DNA of 64,000 nucleotides from Mesorhizobium sp. RMAD-H1 (GTDB lineage Bacteria; Pseudomonadota; Alphaproteobacteria; Rhizobiales; Rhizobiaceae): NCBI RefSeq assembly GCF_014191375.1, contig NZ_JACHWN010000007.1, positions 62,001 to 126,000 of the forward strand, read 5' to 3'. Shown piece by piece: positions 1 to 8,983 of this stretch (position 1 is its first letter; each line of letters starts with the position of its first letter). The notes under the pieces were generated by a model. It saw only the letters and a program-made list of their open reading frames with translations, ran no database searches and was not told where the DNA came from. The position numbers and the translations under genes were made by a program.

Positions 1-279
1 CACGTTGAGCTCGCGCCAAGCCACCTGCAGCGGATGATCGCCATCGGCAGAGAGGCCTTCGATGGTGGTGATCGACGCGCCTTCGGCATCACCGATCGTC
101 GTCTGGCAACTGCGCATGGCCGTGCCGTCGACATGGATCGTGCAGGCGCCACAGAGCGCCTCGCCGCAACCAAACTTTGTGCCCGTCAGGCCAAGTTCGT
201 CCCGCAGATACCAGAGGAGCGGCATGTCGGGATCACCGTCATATTGCCGCTCCTCGCCATTCACACGCACGATCGCCAT
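1..279 (-). CDS. (2Fe-2S)-binding oxidoreductase small subunit, IorA-like (partial)
   Basis: Only the first 93 codons lie in the window; the gene runs off the left edge. The N-terminal domain is a plant-type ferredoxin fold with cluster cysteines at C38, C43, C46 and C58 in a CGxxxCGAC...C arrangement. This is typical of the small subunit of isoquinoline 1-oxidoreductase and other xanthine-dehydrogenase-family molybdenum hydroxylases, where it carries electrons from the molybdenum subunit. The second [2Fe-2S] helical domain and the large subunit would lie beyond the window, so the substrate cannot be named. The start is the ATG preceded by a GGAGGGA ribosome site. Confidence 0.85.
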   Translation of the reverse strand, partial: MAIVRVNGEERQYDGDPDMPLLWYLRDELGLTGTKFGCGEALCGACTIHVDGTAMRSCQTTIGDAEGASITTIEGLSADGDHPLQVAWRELNV

Positions 280-377
280 GGTTGGGTCCCTCCTCAGGCC
301 GGATTGTTCAAAGACAACCGAAAGAAAACCAGAGTATCACCGCCCGTCCCGCTCAGGTAAAGGGCGGGTGGAACCGA

Positions 378-1034
378 TCACTTATTTGTGTGTGAAGCGG
401 CGGAGCGCCTGTGACCGCCGGCATTTCTCTCCACCATCGCAACGATGATTTCGAAAAGCTCGTCCTTCGCCTGCGTGGCCGTGATGTCTCCGGTCGCCGC
501 CGCATAGGACAGGGCCTCGGCCGCGCCCAGCATTCCCCACAGGCCGGCGGCGGCGATATTCCCACTTCCAGCAAACGGCGTGAGCACGATCCGGCATTTC
601 TCGATGAACACCGCCTCATATTGGCGTTTGACCCTCTCAAGTTCCGGTGAACCGGCAAGCGCCGCGATCACATCCGGTATCTCGCGGCCTTGCAGGAGCA
701 CGCAATCGACATAGGAAGAGGCGATCACCGCCGCCTTGGCTTCCAATGTCGGCTCGCTGGCTTCAATCGCCGAATCCATGATAACCGTCTGGCGCGCATC
801 GAATTCCCGATAGAGCGCCACCAGCAGCCCGGATCGCGTGCCGAAATGGTCATAAACGACTGGCTTCGTCACATGCGCCTGCTCGGCGAGCCGCCCAAGT
901 GTCAGGGCTTCCGTACCCTCCTCCCGGACCAGCCGCCATGCGACGTCGACAAGCTGGCGATATCGGTCCTCGCGCGCCAGGCGGCGACGGGGCTGGGGAT
1001 CGGAAGTCTGGCTTCTTGTTTCAGCGCTTGACAT
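378..1034 (-). CDS. TetR/AcrR-family transcriptional regulator
   Basis: A 218-residue protein with an N-terminal TetR DNA-binding domain (about residues 20-70). The helix-turn-helix segment contains LAEQAHVTKPVVYDHFG, and the C-terminal ligand domain is not diagnostic. I chose the ATG at 1034 because the family's usual 15-20 residue leader then precedes helix 1; an upstream in-frame start at 1100 would put an odd hydrophobic extension across the operator. It is divergent from the quinone reductase at 1113, with a long palindrome just upstream of its start. It therefore probably represses itself and that gene, in the familiar TetR/oxidoreductase pairing. Confidence 0.88.
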   Translation of the reverse strand: MSSAETRSQTSDPQPRRRLAREDRYRQLVDVAWRLVREEGTEALTLGRLAEQAHVTKPVVYDHFGTRSGLLVALYREFDARQTVIMDSAIEASEPTLEAKAAVIASSYVDCVLLQGREIPDVIAALAGSPELERVKRQYEAVFIEKCRIVLTPFAGSGNIAAAGLWGMLGAAEALSYAAATGDITATQAKDELFEIIVAMVERNAGGHRRSAASHTNK

Positions 1035-1036
1035 GC

Positions 1037-1071
1037 TTATATACCAAAAGTAACTTACTAAAAGTATATAA
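1037..1071. promoter_or_regulatory. 35-bp palindromic operator in the TetR/reductase divergent promoter
   Basis: A two-fold symmetric element centred on base 1054. The core AGTAAcTTACT (1049-1059) is perfect. An outer arm TTATATAC (1037-1044) pairs exactly with GTATATAA (1064-1071). Only the short A-rich spacers between arms and core break the symmetry. It lies 3 bases upstream of the TetR start and 42 bases upstream of the reductase start, where a repressor would block both promoters. Confidence 0.7.
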
Positions 1072-1112
1072 CACGTGCTCTTCCTTTGCAACCAGTCCAC
1101 TGGAGTTTACCC

Positions 1113-1724
1113 ATGCACGCGCTCATCGTTGTCTCTCACCCTGACCGCGAATCATTCACCCACAGCGTCGCCGCGCATCTCGGCGAAGGCGTCGTCCTGT
1201 CCGGTCCCGGCAATTCCTTCGAGATAGCCGATCTTGCGGCGGAAGGGTTCGATCCCCGCTACACGGAAGCCGACATTGCCTATTATCTCAAACAAACGCA
1301 GCCTCCCACCGATGTCGCCGCCGAACAGGCAAGGATCGATCGCGCCGATGCCCTTGTCTTGGTCTATCCTGTCTATTGGTGGTCGATGCCCGGACTTATG
1401 AAGGGATGGATCGACCGCGTCTTCGCCAATGGCTGGGCTTATGACGACGATTTCAAAACCAGGGTGGTGAAGAAACTTCAGCGTCTCCCGATTCATCTGG
1501 TTGCCATCGGCGGCGCGGACCTGCGCACCTATGCGCGGCATGGCTATTTCGGGGCGATGCGGACGCAGATCGATCACGGGATATTCGACTATTGCGGTGC
1601 ACCGGTGGTGACATCGGAGCTCCTGCTTCCATCGGAAACGGGAGATATGTCTCCTAATCTCGATACGGCACGAACCATCGGCAGCAATCTTTTCAGAGCG
1701 TCGCAGCGCGACCAGGCCGCGTGA
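1113..1724 (+). CDS. NAD(P)H-dependent quinone/flavin reductase (flavodoxin-like fold)
   Basis: A 203-residue protein of the MdaB/KefF/NQO1 family, which transfers two electrons from NAD(P)H through FMN or FAD to quinones or other electrophiles. It begins with the family's MHALIVVSHPDRESF strand-loop, where the flavin phosphate binds. It also has the VYPVYWWSMPGLMKGWIDR segment (about residues 80-98) that shapes the flavin pocket and dimer face. It is divergent from the TetR gene across a palindrome, so it is probably induced by the regulator's electrophilic ligand. The start is the ATG at 1113; an upstream in-frame ATG at 1086 gives an unconserved leader. Confidence 0.85.
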   Translation: MHALIVVSHPDRESFTHSVAAHLGEGVVLSGPGNSFEIADLAAEGFDPRYTEADIAYYLKQTQPPTDVAAEQARIDRADALVLVYPVYWWSMPGLMKGWIDRVFANGWAYDDDFKTRVVKKLQRLPIHLVAIGGADLRTYARHGYFGAMRTQIDHGIFDYCGAPVVTSELLLPSETGDMSPNLDTARTIGSNLFRASQRDQAA

Positions 1725-1777
1725 GCATCGGAGCAGCGGCTTCACTGCCTGCTTTGTCCCGGTGCGTTCCTACTTTT

Positions 1778-1809
1778 GCCGCAGGGCGGCGACGCCGTCG
1801 CCCTGCGGC
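1778..1809. terminator. Strong hairpin between convergent genes
   Basis: GCCGCAGGGCG (1778-1788) pairs perfectly with CGCCCTGCGGC (1799-1809) in the 158-base gap between the rightward reductase and the leftward sugar operon. No clear U-run follows on either strand, so it may be a protective or weak bidirectional terminator rather than a classic one. Confidence 0.5.
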
Positions 1810-1882
1810 CAGACGACGGACCGGACCTGGTTCGTGGTTCAATCCTGGCTCAGATGCATTGGCACGTACCTTCGGGGCCCCG

Positions 1883-3007
1883 TCATGTGCTTTGGGTGAT
1901 GGAAGCTGTATTCTCTCCCGCCACGATTGCCGCGAGACGCGGCTGCAGATATGTCGCGCCGGATGTTCGTGCCACATCGAGAAACGCGCCGATGCGACGC
2001 TCGACCTTCTGGGCGTGGTTTTGGGCAATATCGGCCAGCCTGTGATCGAGATATGGATTGGCGAACCGCTCCAGCGTCACAGTCATGTAATGCTCGGCTG
2101 CCTCGCCCTGCCCCAGATGCGCAAAGACCGGCAGCACTTCCTCTCGATAGATCGCCGTCAATTCGTCATGCACCTCGGGACGTGCAATGAAATCACGGAC
2201 GATCGGATCGCCCTTCCCGCCATGCCGCTGCCAGATATCGACGAGAACGGTATGGCCGAGGTTCAAGATGTGCAGCTTCAGCCGCTCGATCTCCTTCAGG
2301 TCATCGACCATGATGATCGCCGGATGGACGCAGGGCGCAACGACACCCGGCTCCTTTTGAATGGCCCAGAGTGCGTAGGGTTCCGCCACCGCGCCGGCGG
2401 GCTCTATGGGTTCGGAGACGATGCGATCGACAAGGCTGCAGGCCCACACCACGTCATTTTCGATGTAGGAGCGAAGGTCCTGTGCGCACTTACGTTGAGC
2501 CGCGACCGCCAGGACGGCGTTTTTCAGGACCCTGCCATTATCGACCACGAGTTCCATCGGCATCACGATAATGGGCGCGGCGCCCGCGGCATGTCGAGCG
2601 GCGAGCAGGTGAAAGAGCTTGGCAGGGAAGCTCATCGCCGGGTGGTACTCCACCGCGCTATCCTCGGGTCGCGGCTGGTAACCGGCATCGCCCGTATTGG
2701 ATAGAACGAACTCCGCCTCCTCGATGAAGACTCGCACCACTTCCGGCCAGTCCGTCGCGGCAGACAGGCAGCGCTTCACGGATGTGACGCTTCTCGTCTC
2801 GTCGATGGCCCGTCCCTCGGCAAGCCCGCGGATGCGCACCGGATAACCTTCCGGCGCGGCGAGGGCGGCAAGCCGCTGGGCACGCGCCGTATCGCCCGAA
2901 GTCTGTACCACGGTGATTGCACGTTTCGGGCTTCCTTCGAAAAGGAAGAGATCGGCATGAGCCTGCAGGAACCGGCTGGTTCCAAACTGGATGACGGGCG
3001 TCTTCAT
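1883..3007 (-). CDS. Mannitol dehydrogenase-family oxidoreductase (tagaturonate reductase-like)
   Basis: About 374 residues of the polyol-specific long-chain dehydrogenase family (mannitol dehydrogenase, fructuronate and tagaturonate reductases), which interconvert a ketose or keto-sugar acid and its alcohol using NAD(H). The N-terminal Rossmann entry reads FGTSRFLQAHAD, the UxaB/MtlD-type FGxxRFxxAH motif. The helical C-terminal half holds the catalytic K-x(n)-N-x2-H pattern in LKLHILNLGHT. Length is shorter than mannitol dehydrogenase (~490) and nearer to MtlD/UxaB-like members. It is the last gene of the leftward operon. The ATG at 3007 has a GGAG site; a GTG at 3025 overlapping the upstream stop is the alternative start. 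Confidence 0.8.
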   Translation of the reverse strand: MKTPVIQFGTSRFLQAHADLFLFEGSPKRAITVVQTSGDTARAQRLAALAAPEGYPVRIRGLAEGRAIDETRSVTSVKRCLSAATDWPEVVRVFIEEAEFVLSNTGDAGYQPRPEDSAVEYHPAMSFPAKLFHLLAARHAAGAAPIIVMPMELVVDNGRVLKNAVLAVAAQRKCAQDLRSYIENDVVWACSLVDRIVSEPIEPAGAVAEPYALWAIQKEPGVVAPCVHPAIIMVDDLKEIERLKLHILNLGHTVLVDIWQRHGGKGDPIVRDFIARPEVHDELTAIYREEVLPVFAHLGQGEAAEHYMTVTLERFANPYLDHRLADIAQNHAQKVERRIGAFLDVARTSGATYLQPRLAAIVAGENTASITQST

Positions 3008-3021
3008 CGCGTTCTCCGCTG

Positions 3022-4017
3022 TCACAGCGCGAGTTCGCGCCGGAGGGTTTCCAGCCGCTCCATGGCGACCACGCCGTCACGGATCGTCGGCGCCGGCGTT
3101 TCCCTGCCGGCAAGCGCGGGGATAACATCGGCCAGCAGCGAATAATAGCCCTTCGGATCCTCGTTGGCGGCAGCGGTGAAGTTGGGCTTCCAGGTCAAGG
3201 TATCGACAGCATCGGCAAGGGTTGCAGCCGGATCGTCCACCTTGAAGGGCGGATTACGGTTCCAGCGCACCTCGATGACATTATCGACCTCGATGCGCTG
3301 GTGGTCCCCCATGATCTCGATGCGTTCCACCGGCGCGCCGCGCGACTGTGCCGTGCCCATGGCAATGGTGCCGATCGCGCCGCATTCAAAATCGAAATGC
3401 ACGTGAAAGAGCACCTTTCCACGATCCTTCTCGACCTTGCGGGCCGTCAGCTTGCTGACAGGCGAGACAAGGAAGGAAACGAGGTCCATATAGTGTACGC
3501 AATGGTGGAGGAAGAAGCCGGTATAATCCACATTGCCGGCAAAATAGCCCGGCGCCGTCATGTAATAGCCGGTGAGGCCGTAGATCGGACCAAAACGGCC
3601 GGACCGCAGGATGTTCGCCGCGATCTTGTTGCCGGCGGAATAGCGTTTCATGAAGCCGAGAAGCAGCGGCTTGCCGGATTTTTCCGAGGCAGCAAGCAAT
3701 TCGCGTGCGCCCGCGGCGCTGCCTGACGGCGGCTTTTCCATGAACACCGGCAGGCCCCGCTCCAGTGCCTGTCTGCCGAAAGCCAGATGCTGGTCCGGCC
3801 CGACGGCCATGCCGACAGCGTCGATATCCGGACGTTTGATGAACTCCTCCGCATCACTCGTCAGGTTCGTGACACCGAACTGCCGGCCGGCAGATGCGAG
3901 CCGATTGCCGTCGATGTCGCAGAGCGCGACAATCTGAACGTCATGGCGAACGAGCTGCGGCAGCAGCATCTGGGTGGCGTGCACGCCGCAGCCGATCCAA
4001 CCGATCTTGAGTGTCAT
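3022..4017 (-). CDS. Gfo/Idh/MocA-family NAD(P)-dependent sugar dehydrogenase
   Basis: A 331-residue protein with an N-terminal Rossmann fold (IGWIGCGVHATQ, residues 4-15) and the family's EKP motif (FMEKPPSG) carrying the conserved Lys. The C-terminal alpha/beta substrate domain follows. These enzymes oxidise or reduce sugars, inositols and sugar acids. The start ATG overlaps the stop of the epimerase by 4 bases, implying translational coupling. Its position between an epimerase and a polyol/uronate-type dehydrogenase suggests successive redox steps on one imported sugar. Confidence 0.88.
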   Translation of the reverse strand: MTLKIGWIGCGVHATQMLLPQLVRHDVQIVALCDIDGNRLASAGRQFGVTNLTSDAEEFIKRPDIDAVGMAVGPDQHLAFGRQALERGLPVFMEKPPSGSAAGARELLAASEKSGKPLLLGFMKRYSAGNKIAANILRSGRFGPIYGLTGYYMTAPGYFAGNVDYTGFFLHHCVHYMDLVSFLVSPVSKLTARKVEKDRGKVLFHVHFDFECGAIGTIAMGTAQSRGAPVERIEIMGDHQRIEVDNVIEVRWNRNPPFKVDDPAATLADAVDTLTWKPNFTAAANEDPKGYYSLLADVIPALAGRETPAPTIRDGVVAMERLETLRRELAL

Positions 4018-4895
4018 CGACGATATTCCGTAAGCAGGATGTGGGACTTGATGAATTCTGCACTCGCGGCGAGGCGTTCGCTCTCGTCCTCGTGCGGTGG
4101 CCGCCACTGGGCGAAGGGCACCCCGAAACGGTCGTCGTTGCGGCGGAAAGGTTCCAGCGAAACAGGCCCGCGATAGCCGATCTCGTGGAGCGCGCGGAAC
4201 ACCTCGACCCAATTGGTAGCACCCGTGCCCGGAAACCCGCGGTGGTTCTCATTGGCCTGGAAATGCACGATACGGCTGCCGCCGAGCCGGATCGCCTCGG
4301 CGATGGACGCCTCCTCCATATGCATGTGAAAGGTGTCGAGCATAAGCTGGACGGCGGGATGATCGACCGCGTCGAGCAATTCGTTCGCCTGCTGCGTGGT
4401 GCACAAAACGTCGCTTTCGAAACGGTTGAGCGGTTCGACGGCCAGCACGATGCCGAGTCCGGCGGCGTGGTCGCCTGCCTCTTTCAGACCGGCAACACAG
4501 CGGGCCTTGCGGGAGTGACGCTCCTCCTCCGACACAGGCTGCGGTGGCCGGCCGGCGAAGACCAGCGGATTGCCGGTGAGGGGGCCGCCGACAATGCAGG
4601 CGCCGAGCGCGGCGGCGCAATCGGCCGCATATTTGAGGTAGTCAATGCCTGCGCGATGCGCGGCGGGATCGTCCGATGAAAGGTTGCGCTGGAGATTGAC
4701 GCGGGCGGCAAGCACGACGTCGAGGCCGGCAGCGCCGAGCGCATGGCGCGTTTGCTTCAGATCGAGCTCTCCCGGCTCAGGAACGAGAAGCTCGACGAAA
4801 TCATAGCCCAGCCTCCGCATTTCGGCGAAAAGCGGAAAGTGCTCGGCCGTGAAGGGCCGCGCATATTGCATGGAAATCAACCCGACGGGGTTCAT
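4014..4895 (-). CDS. Sugar isomerase/epimerase, D-tagatose/psicose 3-epimerase-like TIM barrel
   Basis: A 293-residue xylose-isomerase-like TIM barrel. All four metal ligands expected for the ketose 3-epimerase group are visible: Glu in AVEPLNRFES, Asp and a following His in MLDTFHMH, the His region HFQANENHRG, and a late Glu in SLEPFRR. Such enzymes epimerise C3 of ketoses using Mn2+ or Co2+. It follows the permease genes after a 22-base gap and overlaps the next gene by 4 bases. The exact substrate cannot be read from sequence; a role in converting the imported sugar is inferred. Confidence 0.85.
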   Translation of the reverse strand: MNPVGLISMQYARPFTAEHFPLFAEMRRLGYDFVELLVPEPGELDLKQTRHALGAAGLDVVLAARVNLQRNLSSDDPAAHRAGIDYLKYAADCAAALGACIVGGPLTGNPLVFAGRPPQPVSEEERHSRKARCVAGLKEAGDHAAGLGIVLAVEPLNRFESDVLCTTQQANELLDAVDHPAVQLMLDTFHMHMEEASIAEAIRLGGSRIVHFQANENHRGFPGTGATNWVEVFRALHEIGYRGPVSLEPFRRNDDRFGVPFAQWRPPHEDESERLAASAEFIKSHILLTEYRR

Positions 4896-4917
4896 TGTCT
4901 GTCCTCTTTTATTGGCA

Positions 4918-5751
4918 TCAGCCCTTCACCGCGCCCTGGGTCAGCCCGCCGATGAGGCGGCGTTGCACGAGAAGGAAAAGGATGGTCGCCGGCATGGCAC
5001 CCACGACGGCGCCGGCGGCGAGCAGGCCCCATTCGATCTGGTATTCGCCGATCAGCGTCTGGATCGCGACGGTGACCGGTCGTACGTTCTTGCCGCCCAG
5101 AGTCAGCGCGTAGAGATATTCGTTCCAGGCGGTGATGAAGATATAGATGCCGGTGGAGATGATGCCCGGCATGGTGAGCGGCAGCACGACCCGCCGCAGC
5201 GCAGTGAGCCGCGAGCAGCCATCGATCATCGCCGCCTCGTCCAGGCTTTTCGGGATCGCGCCGACATAGCTCGTCAGCATCCAGACGGCGAAGGGAATGG
5301 CGACCGTCGCATTGGCAAGGATGAGGCCGAAATGGGTATCGAGGATGCCGGCCTTCCGCATCAGCACGAAAAGCGGAAGGATGAGCAACACGACCGGAAA
5401 CATATTGATGAGCAGGAACTGCAACATCAGGACTTTGCGGCCGGCAAAGCGGAAGCGGGAAAAGGCATAGGCCGCCGTGACCGCGACGGCGAGCCCCAGA
5501 ACCACCGTGCCTCCGGCGATGATCAGGCTGTCGAGCATGTTGCCGAGAAACGACGTTTGCCGCAGGAGGCGCACATAGTTGTCGAGGCTCCAGCCGGCGG
5601 GGGAGACGGAAACACCTGTGGCGTTCAGCGTTTCGGTCGGTGTCAGCGAGGTCAGCACCATCCAGGCGAACGGCCCCATGGCGAAAAGCACGATCACCAG
5701 AACCGGCAGATCGGTGGTCAGGATGCGGCGGAGCGTGGTCGGCTTGTTCAT
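4918..5751 (-). CDS. Carbohydrate ABC transporter permease (MalG type)
   Basis: A 277-residue inner-membrane permease of the CUT1 class with six predicted membrane helices. The ATPase-docking EAA loop is at about residues 172-190 ([11 protein letters not shown]...LPL). It overlaps the MalF-type gene by 4 bases. It works with that permease, the binding protein at 6779 and the divergent UgpC-like ATPase at 9768 as one importer. Confidence 0.93.
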   Translation of the reverse strand: MNKPTTLRRILTTDLPVLVIVLFAMGPFAWMVLTSLTPTETLNATGVSVSPAGWSLDNYVRLLRQTSFLGNMLDSLIIAGGTVVLGLAVAVTAAYAFSRFRFAGRKVLMLQFLLINMFPVVLLILPLFVLMRKAGILDTHFGLILANATVAIPFAVWMLTSYVGAIPKSLDEAAMIDGCSRLTALRRVVLPLTMPGIISTGIYIFITAWNEYLYALTLGGKNVRPVTVAIQTLIGEYQIEWGLLAAGAVVGAMPATILFLLVQRRLIGGLTQGAVKG

Positions 5752-6695
5752 CGCTCGACCTCCCGCATGGTCCGGGCAAGATAGACCGCAACGATAGCGC
5801 CAAGGAGGATGGTGAAGGTGACGGCAATCGCTGTCCCATAGCCGAAATCGAGGTTCTGGCGGGCGCGGACGAAGGCGTAGAGCGGGAGTGTATGGGTCGC
5901 ATAGCCCGGTCCACCGCCGGTCATGACAAAAATGACGTCCATGGAATTGGCGACCCAGATCACGCGCAGGAGCCCCGCCGTCGCCAGTATCGGCGCGATG
6001 CCGGGCAGCGTGATGTGCACGAACTGCCGCCATGCCGAGGCGCCGTCGATGGAAGCGGCTTCATAGTGGCTCCTCGGAATGCCCTGCAGGCCGGCGAGGA
6101 TCATCACGGCGAAGAAGGGAAAGCCCTGCCAGGTCAGCGTGGCGATAATGGCGTAGAGGGCAAGGTCCGGATCGGCGAGCCAGGGCACGGCCGATTGCAC
6201 GACGGAGAGGTAGATAAGGATGTCGTTCAGCACCCCTGTGTTGGGATCGTAGATCCAACGCCACATCAGCGCTATCACGACGCTCGGCAATGCCCATGGA
6301 ATGATGATGAGCGCCCGTGCGAGACCCCGCCAGGGAAATTCCCGGTTGAGCAGGAGCGCCGTCACGAGGCCAAGCCCCATCTGAAGCGGCACGGTCAGGC
6401 CGATCCAGATCGCCGTATTGCCGAGCGCCGTCCAGAAGACAGGATCGGCGAAGAGCTTTGCGTAGTTGCCGAAACCGACGAAACGGCTGGCGTTCGGTTT
6501 CCATAAAATGAGGTCGTAGAAGCTGGTGAATACCGCTTGCATCATCGGAAAGAAGACGATGATGAGCGTCACGAAAACCGCCGGCGCCAGCAGCATGTAG
6601 GGCATCAGCCGGACACTCCATGGCGTCGGGATGGTCATGGCGGTTGATGGTGAAGCGGCGGTCGCGGTCATGCGGTCATTCCTGGCCGTTGGCAT
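5748..6695 (-). CDS. Carbohydrate ABC transporter permease (MalF type)
   Basis: A 315-residue CUT1 permease with a short cytoplasmic leader, about six membrane helices and the EAA docking motif EAASIDGASAW...LPG in the C-terminal third. The ATG at 6695 has a GGAGGGG ribosome site about 10 bases upstream, lying inside the 3' arm of the hairpin at 6704-6738. A second in-frame ATG at 6671 is possible. The hairpin may let the binding protein be made in excess of the permeases. Confidence 0.92.
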   Translation of the reverse strand: MPTARNDRMTATAASPSTAMTIPTPWSVRLMPYMLLAPAVFVTLIIVFFPMMQAVFTSFYDLILWKPNASRFVGFGNYAKLFADPVFWTALGNTAIWIGLTVPLQMGLGLVTALLLNREFPWRGLARALIIIPWALPSVVIALMWRWIYDPNTGVLNDILIYLSVVQSAVPWLADPDLALYAIIATLTWQGFPFFAVMILAGLQGIPRSHYEAASIDGASAWRQFVHITLPGIAPILATAGLLRVIWVANSMDVIFVMTGGGPGYATHTLPLYAFVRARQNLDFGYGTAIAVTFTILLGAIVAVYLARTMREVER

Positions 6696-6703
6696 TCAAA
6701 AGT

Positions 6704-6738
6704 CCCCTCCGCCCTGCTCTTAAGGCCGTGCGGAGGGG
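6704..6738 (-). promoter_or_regulatory. Intercistronic hairpin overlapping the permease ribosome site
   Basis: CCCCTCCGC (6704-6712) pairs perfectly with GCGGAGGGG (6730-6738). In the leftward transcript the structure follows the binding-protein stop, and its 3' arm contains the ribosome site of the permease. It could protect the upstream mRNA and restrain permease translation, as in other binding-protein/permease junctions. Confidence 0.6.
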
Positions 6739-6778
6739 AAAGGCTGGAGCGAGCGCGGGATCGCTCGCGCCTTGTGCG

Positions 6779-7981
6779 CTACTGCTGCGCGAACAGGGTC
6801 TCGAGCTGCTGCATCATCTGCTCGGAGGTGATCTGGCCGGTCAGCGCCTGCTGCATCGCCGTCTGCCAGGCCGTATTGACAAACTCCGATGTCGCCGTGT
6901 TCTGCGGTAGAACATGCGCGAAGGGCAACGACTGCACGGTTGCGTCAACGAAGCGGCGCTCATGCAGCGACCAATTGGCAGAGCCGCTCTTGGTCACCGT
7001 CATCTGGCCGGTCGCCTTGTTGAAATCGACGTTGTTCTGCCCCTCAGCCAGGAAGGAGATCCACTTCCACGCCGCGTCCTTCACTTGCGAGGAGGAAAAG
7101 ACCGCCAGCGACTCGTCACCGTAGGACGTCCAGCGGCCGCCGCCGCATTCAGGTACCGGCACAGCCGAAACCTTGTCACCGAGCGCCTTCACCATGTCGT
7201 TCGACGAACCGATATGATGGATCGTCATGGCGGTGGTGCCGTTCTTGAAGGCGGCGGTGATTTCCTGAAAGCCGTCATTCGGCGCGGAGGGCGGAATGAC
7301 CTTATCCTTCTGGAAGAGATCGATCAGCCATTGATTGGCGGCGATCGCCTGAGGCGTCGTCAGTCCCCCTGGCTCCAGCTTTGCGCCCTGCGAAAGCACG
7401 AAAGCGCCCCATTGATCCCAACCGCCCTTGCCGCCGCGCAGGCCGAAGCCATAGGTCTTGGGCGCCTGGGTCAGCTTGATGGCCGCATCGCGGAACGCCT
7501 CACAGGTCGTCGGCGGCTTGAGGCCGGCCTGCTCAAAGAGATCGGTGCGATAATAGAGATAAAGCACGACATACTGGATCGGCAGGTAATATTGTTGACC
7601 ATCCGGCCCCTTATTGAGTTCGAGAAGGTTGTCGAGCAGGTCCGCCTTGCCCGGCCAGGCCTCGATGCGCTCGCCAAGAGGCTCCAGCGCACCCATTTCC
7701 ACGAGACGCGGCTGGGCAAACAGTTTCACCATCGCCGCATCCGGGGCGTTGCCGCCGACGAGTGCCGTGTAGAGATTGTCGTAATAGCTGTTCCACGGAA
7801 CATTTTCCGCTTCGATCTTGATTCCCGGATTGGCTGCTTCGAACTTGGCAACCAGATCGCTCATCGGGTTTTCCGGATTATCGAAGTGATACCAGAAACG
7901 AACCGTTTCCGCCGACGCGGTATTTGCCAGAAGCGCCGTCGCAAGCACGGCACCGACCGCCAGTTTCTTCCAGATTTTCAT
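6779..7981 (-). CDS. Sugar ABC transporter substrate-binding protein (CUT1, extracellular)
   Basis: A 400-residue periplasmic binding protein. The signal peptide MKIWKKLAVGAVLATALLA... ends at an ASA/ET cleavage site near residue 24. The mature N-terminus ETVRFWYHF and the overall length are typical of SBP_bac_1 proteins (MalE/UgpB relatives). Two cysteines about 100 residues apart may form a disulfide. It is the first transporter gene after the esterase and is followed by a hairpin. The ligand is unknown; neighbours point to a sugar, sugar acid or sugar ester. Confidence 0.92.
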   Translation of the reverse strand: MKIWKKLAVGAVLATALLANTASAETVRFWYHFDNPENPMSDLVAKFEAANPGIKIEAENVPWNSYYDNLYTALVGGNAPDAAMVKLFAQPRLVEMGALEPLGERIEAWPGKADLLDNLLELNKGPDGQQYYLPIQYVVLYLYYRTDLFEQAGLKPPTTCEAFRDAAIKLTQAPKTYGFGLRGGKGGWDQWGAFVLSQGAKLEPGGLTTPQAIAANQWLIDLFQKDKVIPPSAPNDGFQEITAAFKNGTTAMTIHHIGSSNDMVKALGDKVSAVPVPECGGGRWTSYGDESLAVFSSSQVKDAAWKWISFLAEGQNNVDFNKATGQMTVTKSGSANWSLHERRFVDATVQSLPFAHVLPQNTATSEFVNTAWQTAMQQALTGQITSEQMMQQLETLFAQQ

Positions 7982-8002
7982 TGTTTCCTCCCGTAATAAA
8001 GA

Positions 8003-8983
8003 TCAGTCCATGCCGGCCATTCGCCTGGCAGCGGCTCCCGCCGCCGCAAGCGCCTCCCGCGCGACGGCAAGATCGAACGTGTTCTGCAGGAAACCGTGCG
8101 TGACGCCGGGCACGATCGTCAGCGCCTCGCCGCGCCCGAGCTTTCCAAGGCGCCCGTGGAGCGCAATGCTGTCGGAAAGCAGCGGATCGACACCCGCCGC
8201 CATCAGATGAAGCGGCGGCAGGGCTAAAAGAGCCTCATCCGATGCCAGAAGCGGACAGGCGAGTGGATCGACGGAAACATCGCGGTCGCCGACATACCAA
8301 TACCAGTAGCGTTGCATCTTGGCGGTCGTCAGGCCCGGTCCATCCTCGAAATCCCTATAGGAGTCCGTATGGAAGTTGTTTGCATAGGTTCCGTAGAAAA
8401 GAAGCGCACCGGCCACCGGCTGACGTCCCTCAGACTGTTCGTGGAGCATCGCTGCGAGCGCCAGGTTTGCTCCCGCGGAGTCGCCGGCCAGTATGAGCGG
8501 ACCAGCCGACAGGCCGAATGGCTGCAAAACCGCGAAGGCCTTGCGGACCGCGGCAATGACGTCCAACAAGCCGGCCGGATAGGGATGCTCCGGCGCAAGG
8601 CGATAGTCCGGCAGCAGCACCGGCATGCCGCATTCGAGCGCTAGGACGCGCGCGCAGCGCTCGTGCGTTTCCGGGCTGCAAAAAGCAAAACCACCACCAT
8701 GCACGAAGAGAACCGCGCCCTCCCCGGCAGTCGGCGGTACCAGCACCTTGATGCGTGTTCGCGCCGATCCGAGTGCCGGATCCGGATCGATCCAGGTCAC
8801 CCCAACCTCAGCCATCGCGGGCAGATCGACATTCCAGCGCCGGTTGCCTTCAGCCGAGAGCGCCCGTCCCTCGGCTGGCGGCAGCATGGTCGGATCGGGC
8901 TGCGGCCCGGTTTCGGCGGCAACGCGGGCAAGCAATACCGCCATCTCCGGCGAAAGCTGCGATATATCCAGCACCGCGCTCAC
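8003..8983 (-). CDS. Alpha/beta hydrolase, hormone-sensitive-lipase-type esterase
   Basis: A 326-residue family IV esterase. It has the oxyanion motif HGGGF, the nucleophile box GDSAGAN with the catalytic Ser, an Asp in GVDPLL, and the His in GVTHGF. No signal peptide is seen, so it should act in the cytoplasm. The GTG start overlaps the GntR gene stop by 4 bases, so regulator and esterase are co-translated at the head of the operon. In this context it may remove an acyl group from, or open a lactone of, the imported sugar; that role is inferred. Confidence 0.88.
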   Translation of the reverse strand: MSAVLDISQLSPEMAVLLARVAAETGPQPDPTMLPPAEGRALSAEGNRRWNVDLPAMAEVGVTWIDPDPALGSARTRIKVLVPPTAGEGAVLFVHGGGFAFCSPETHERCARVLALECGMPVLLPDYRLAPEHPYPAGLLDVIAAVRKAFAVLQPFGLSAGPLILAGDSAGANLALAAMLHEQSEGRQPVAGALLFYGTYANNFHTDSYRDFEDGPGLTTAKMQRYWYWYVGDRDVSVDPLACPLLASDEALLALPPLHLMAAGVDPLLSDSIALHGRLGKLGRGEALTIVPGVTHGFLQNTFDLAVAREALAAAGAAARRMAGMD

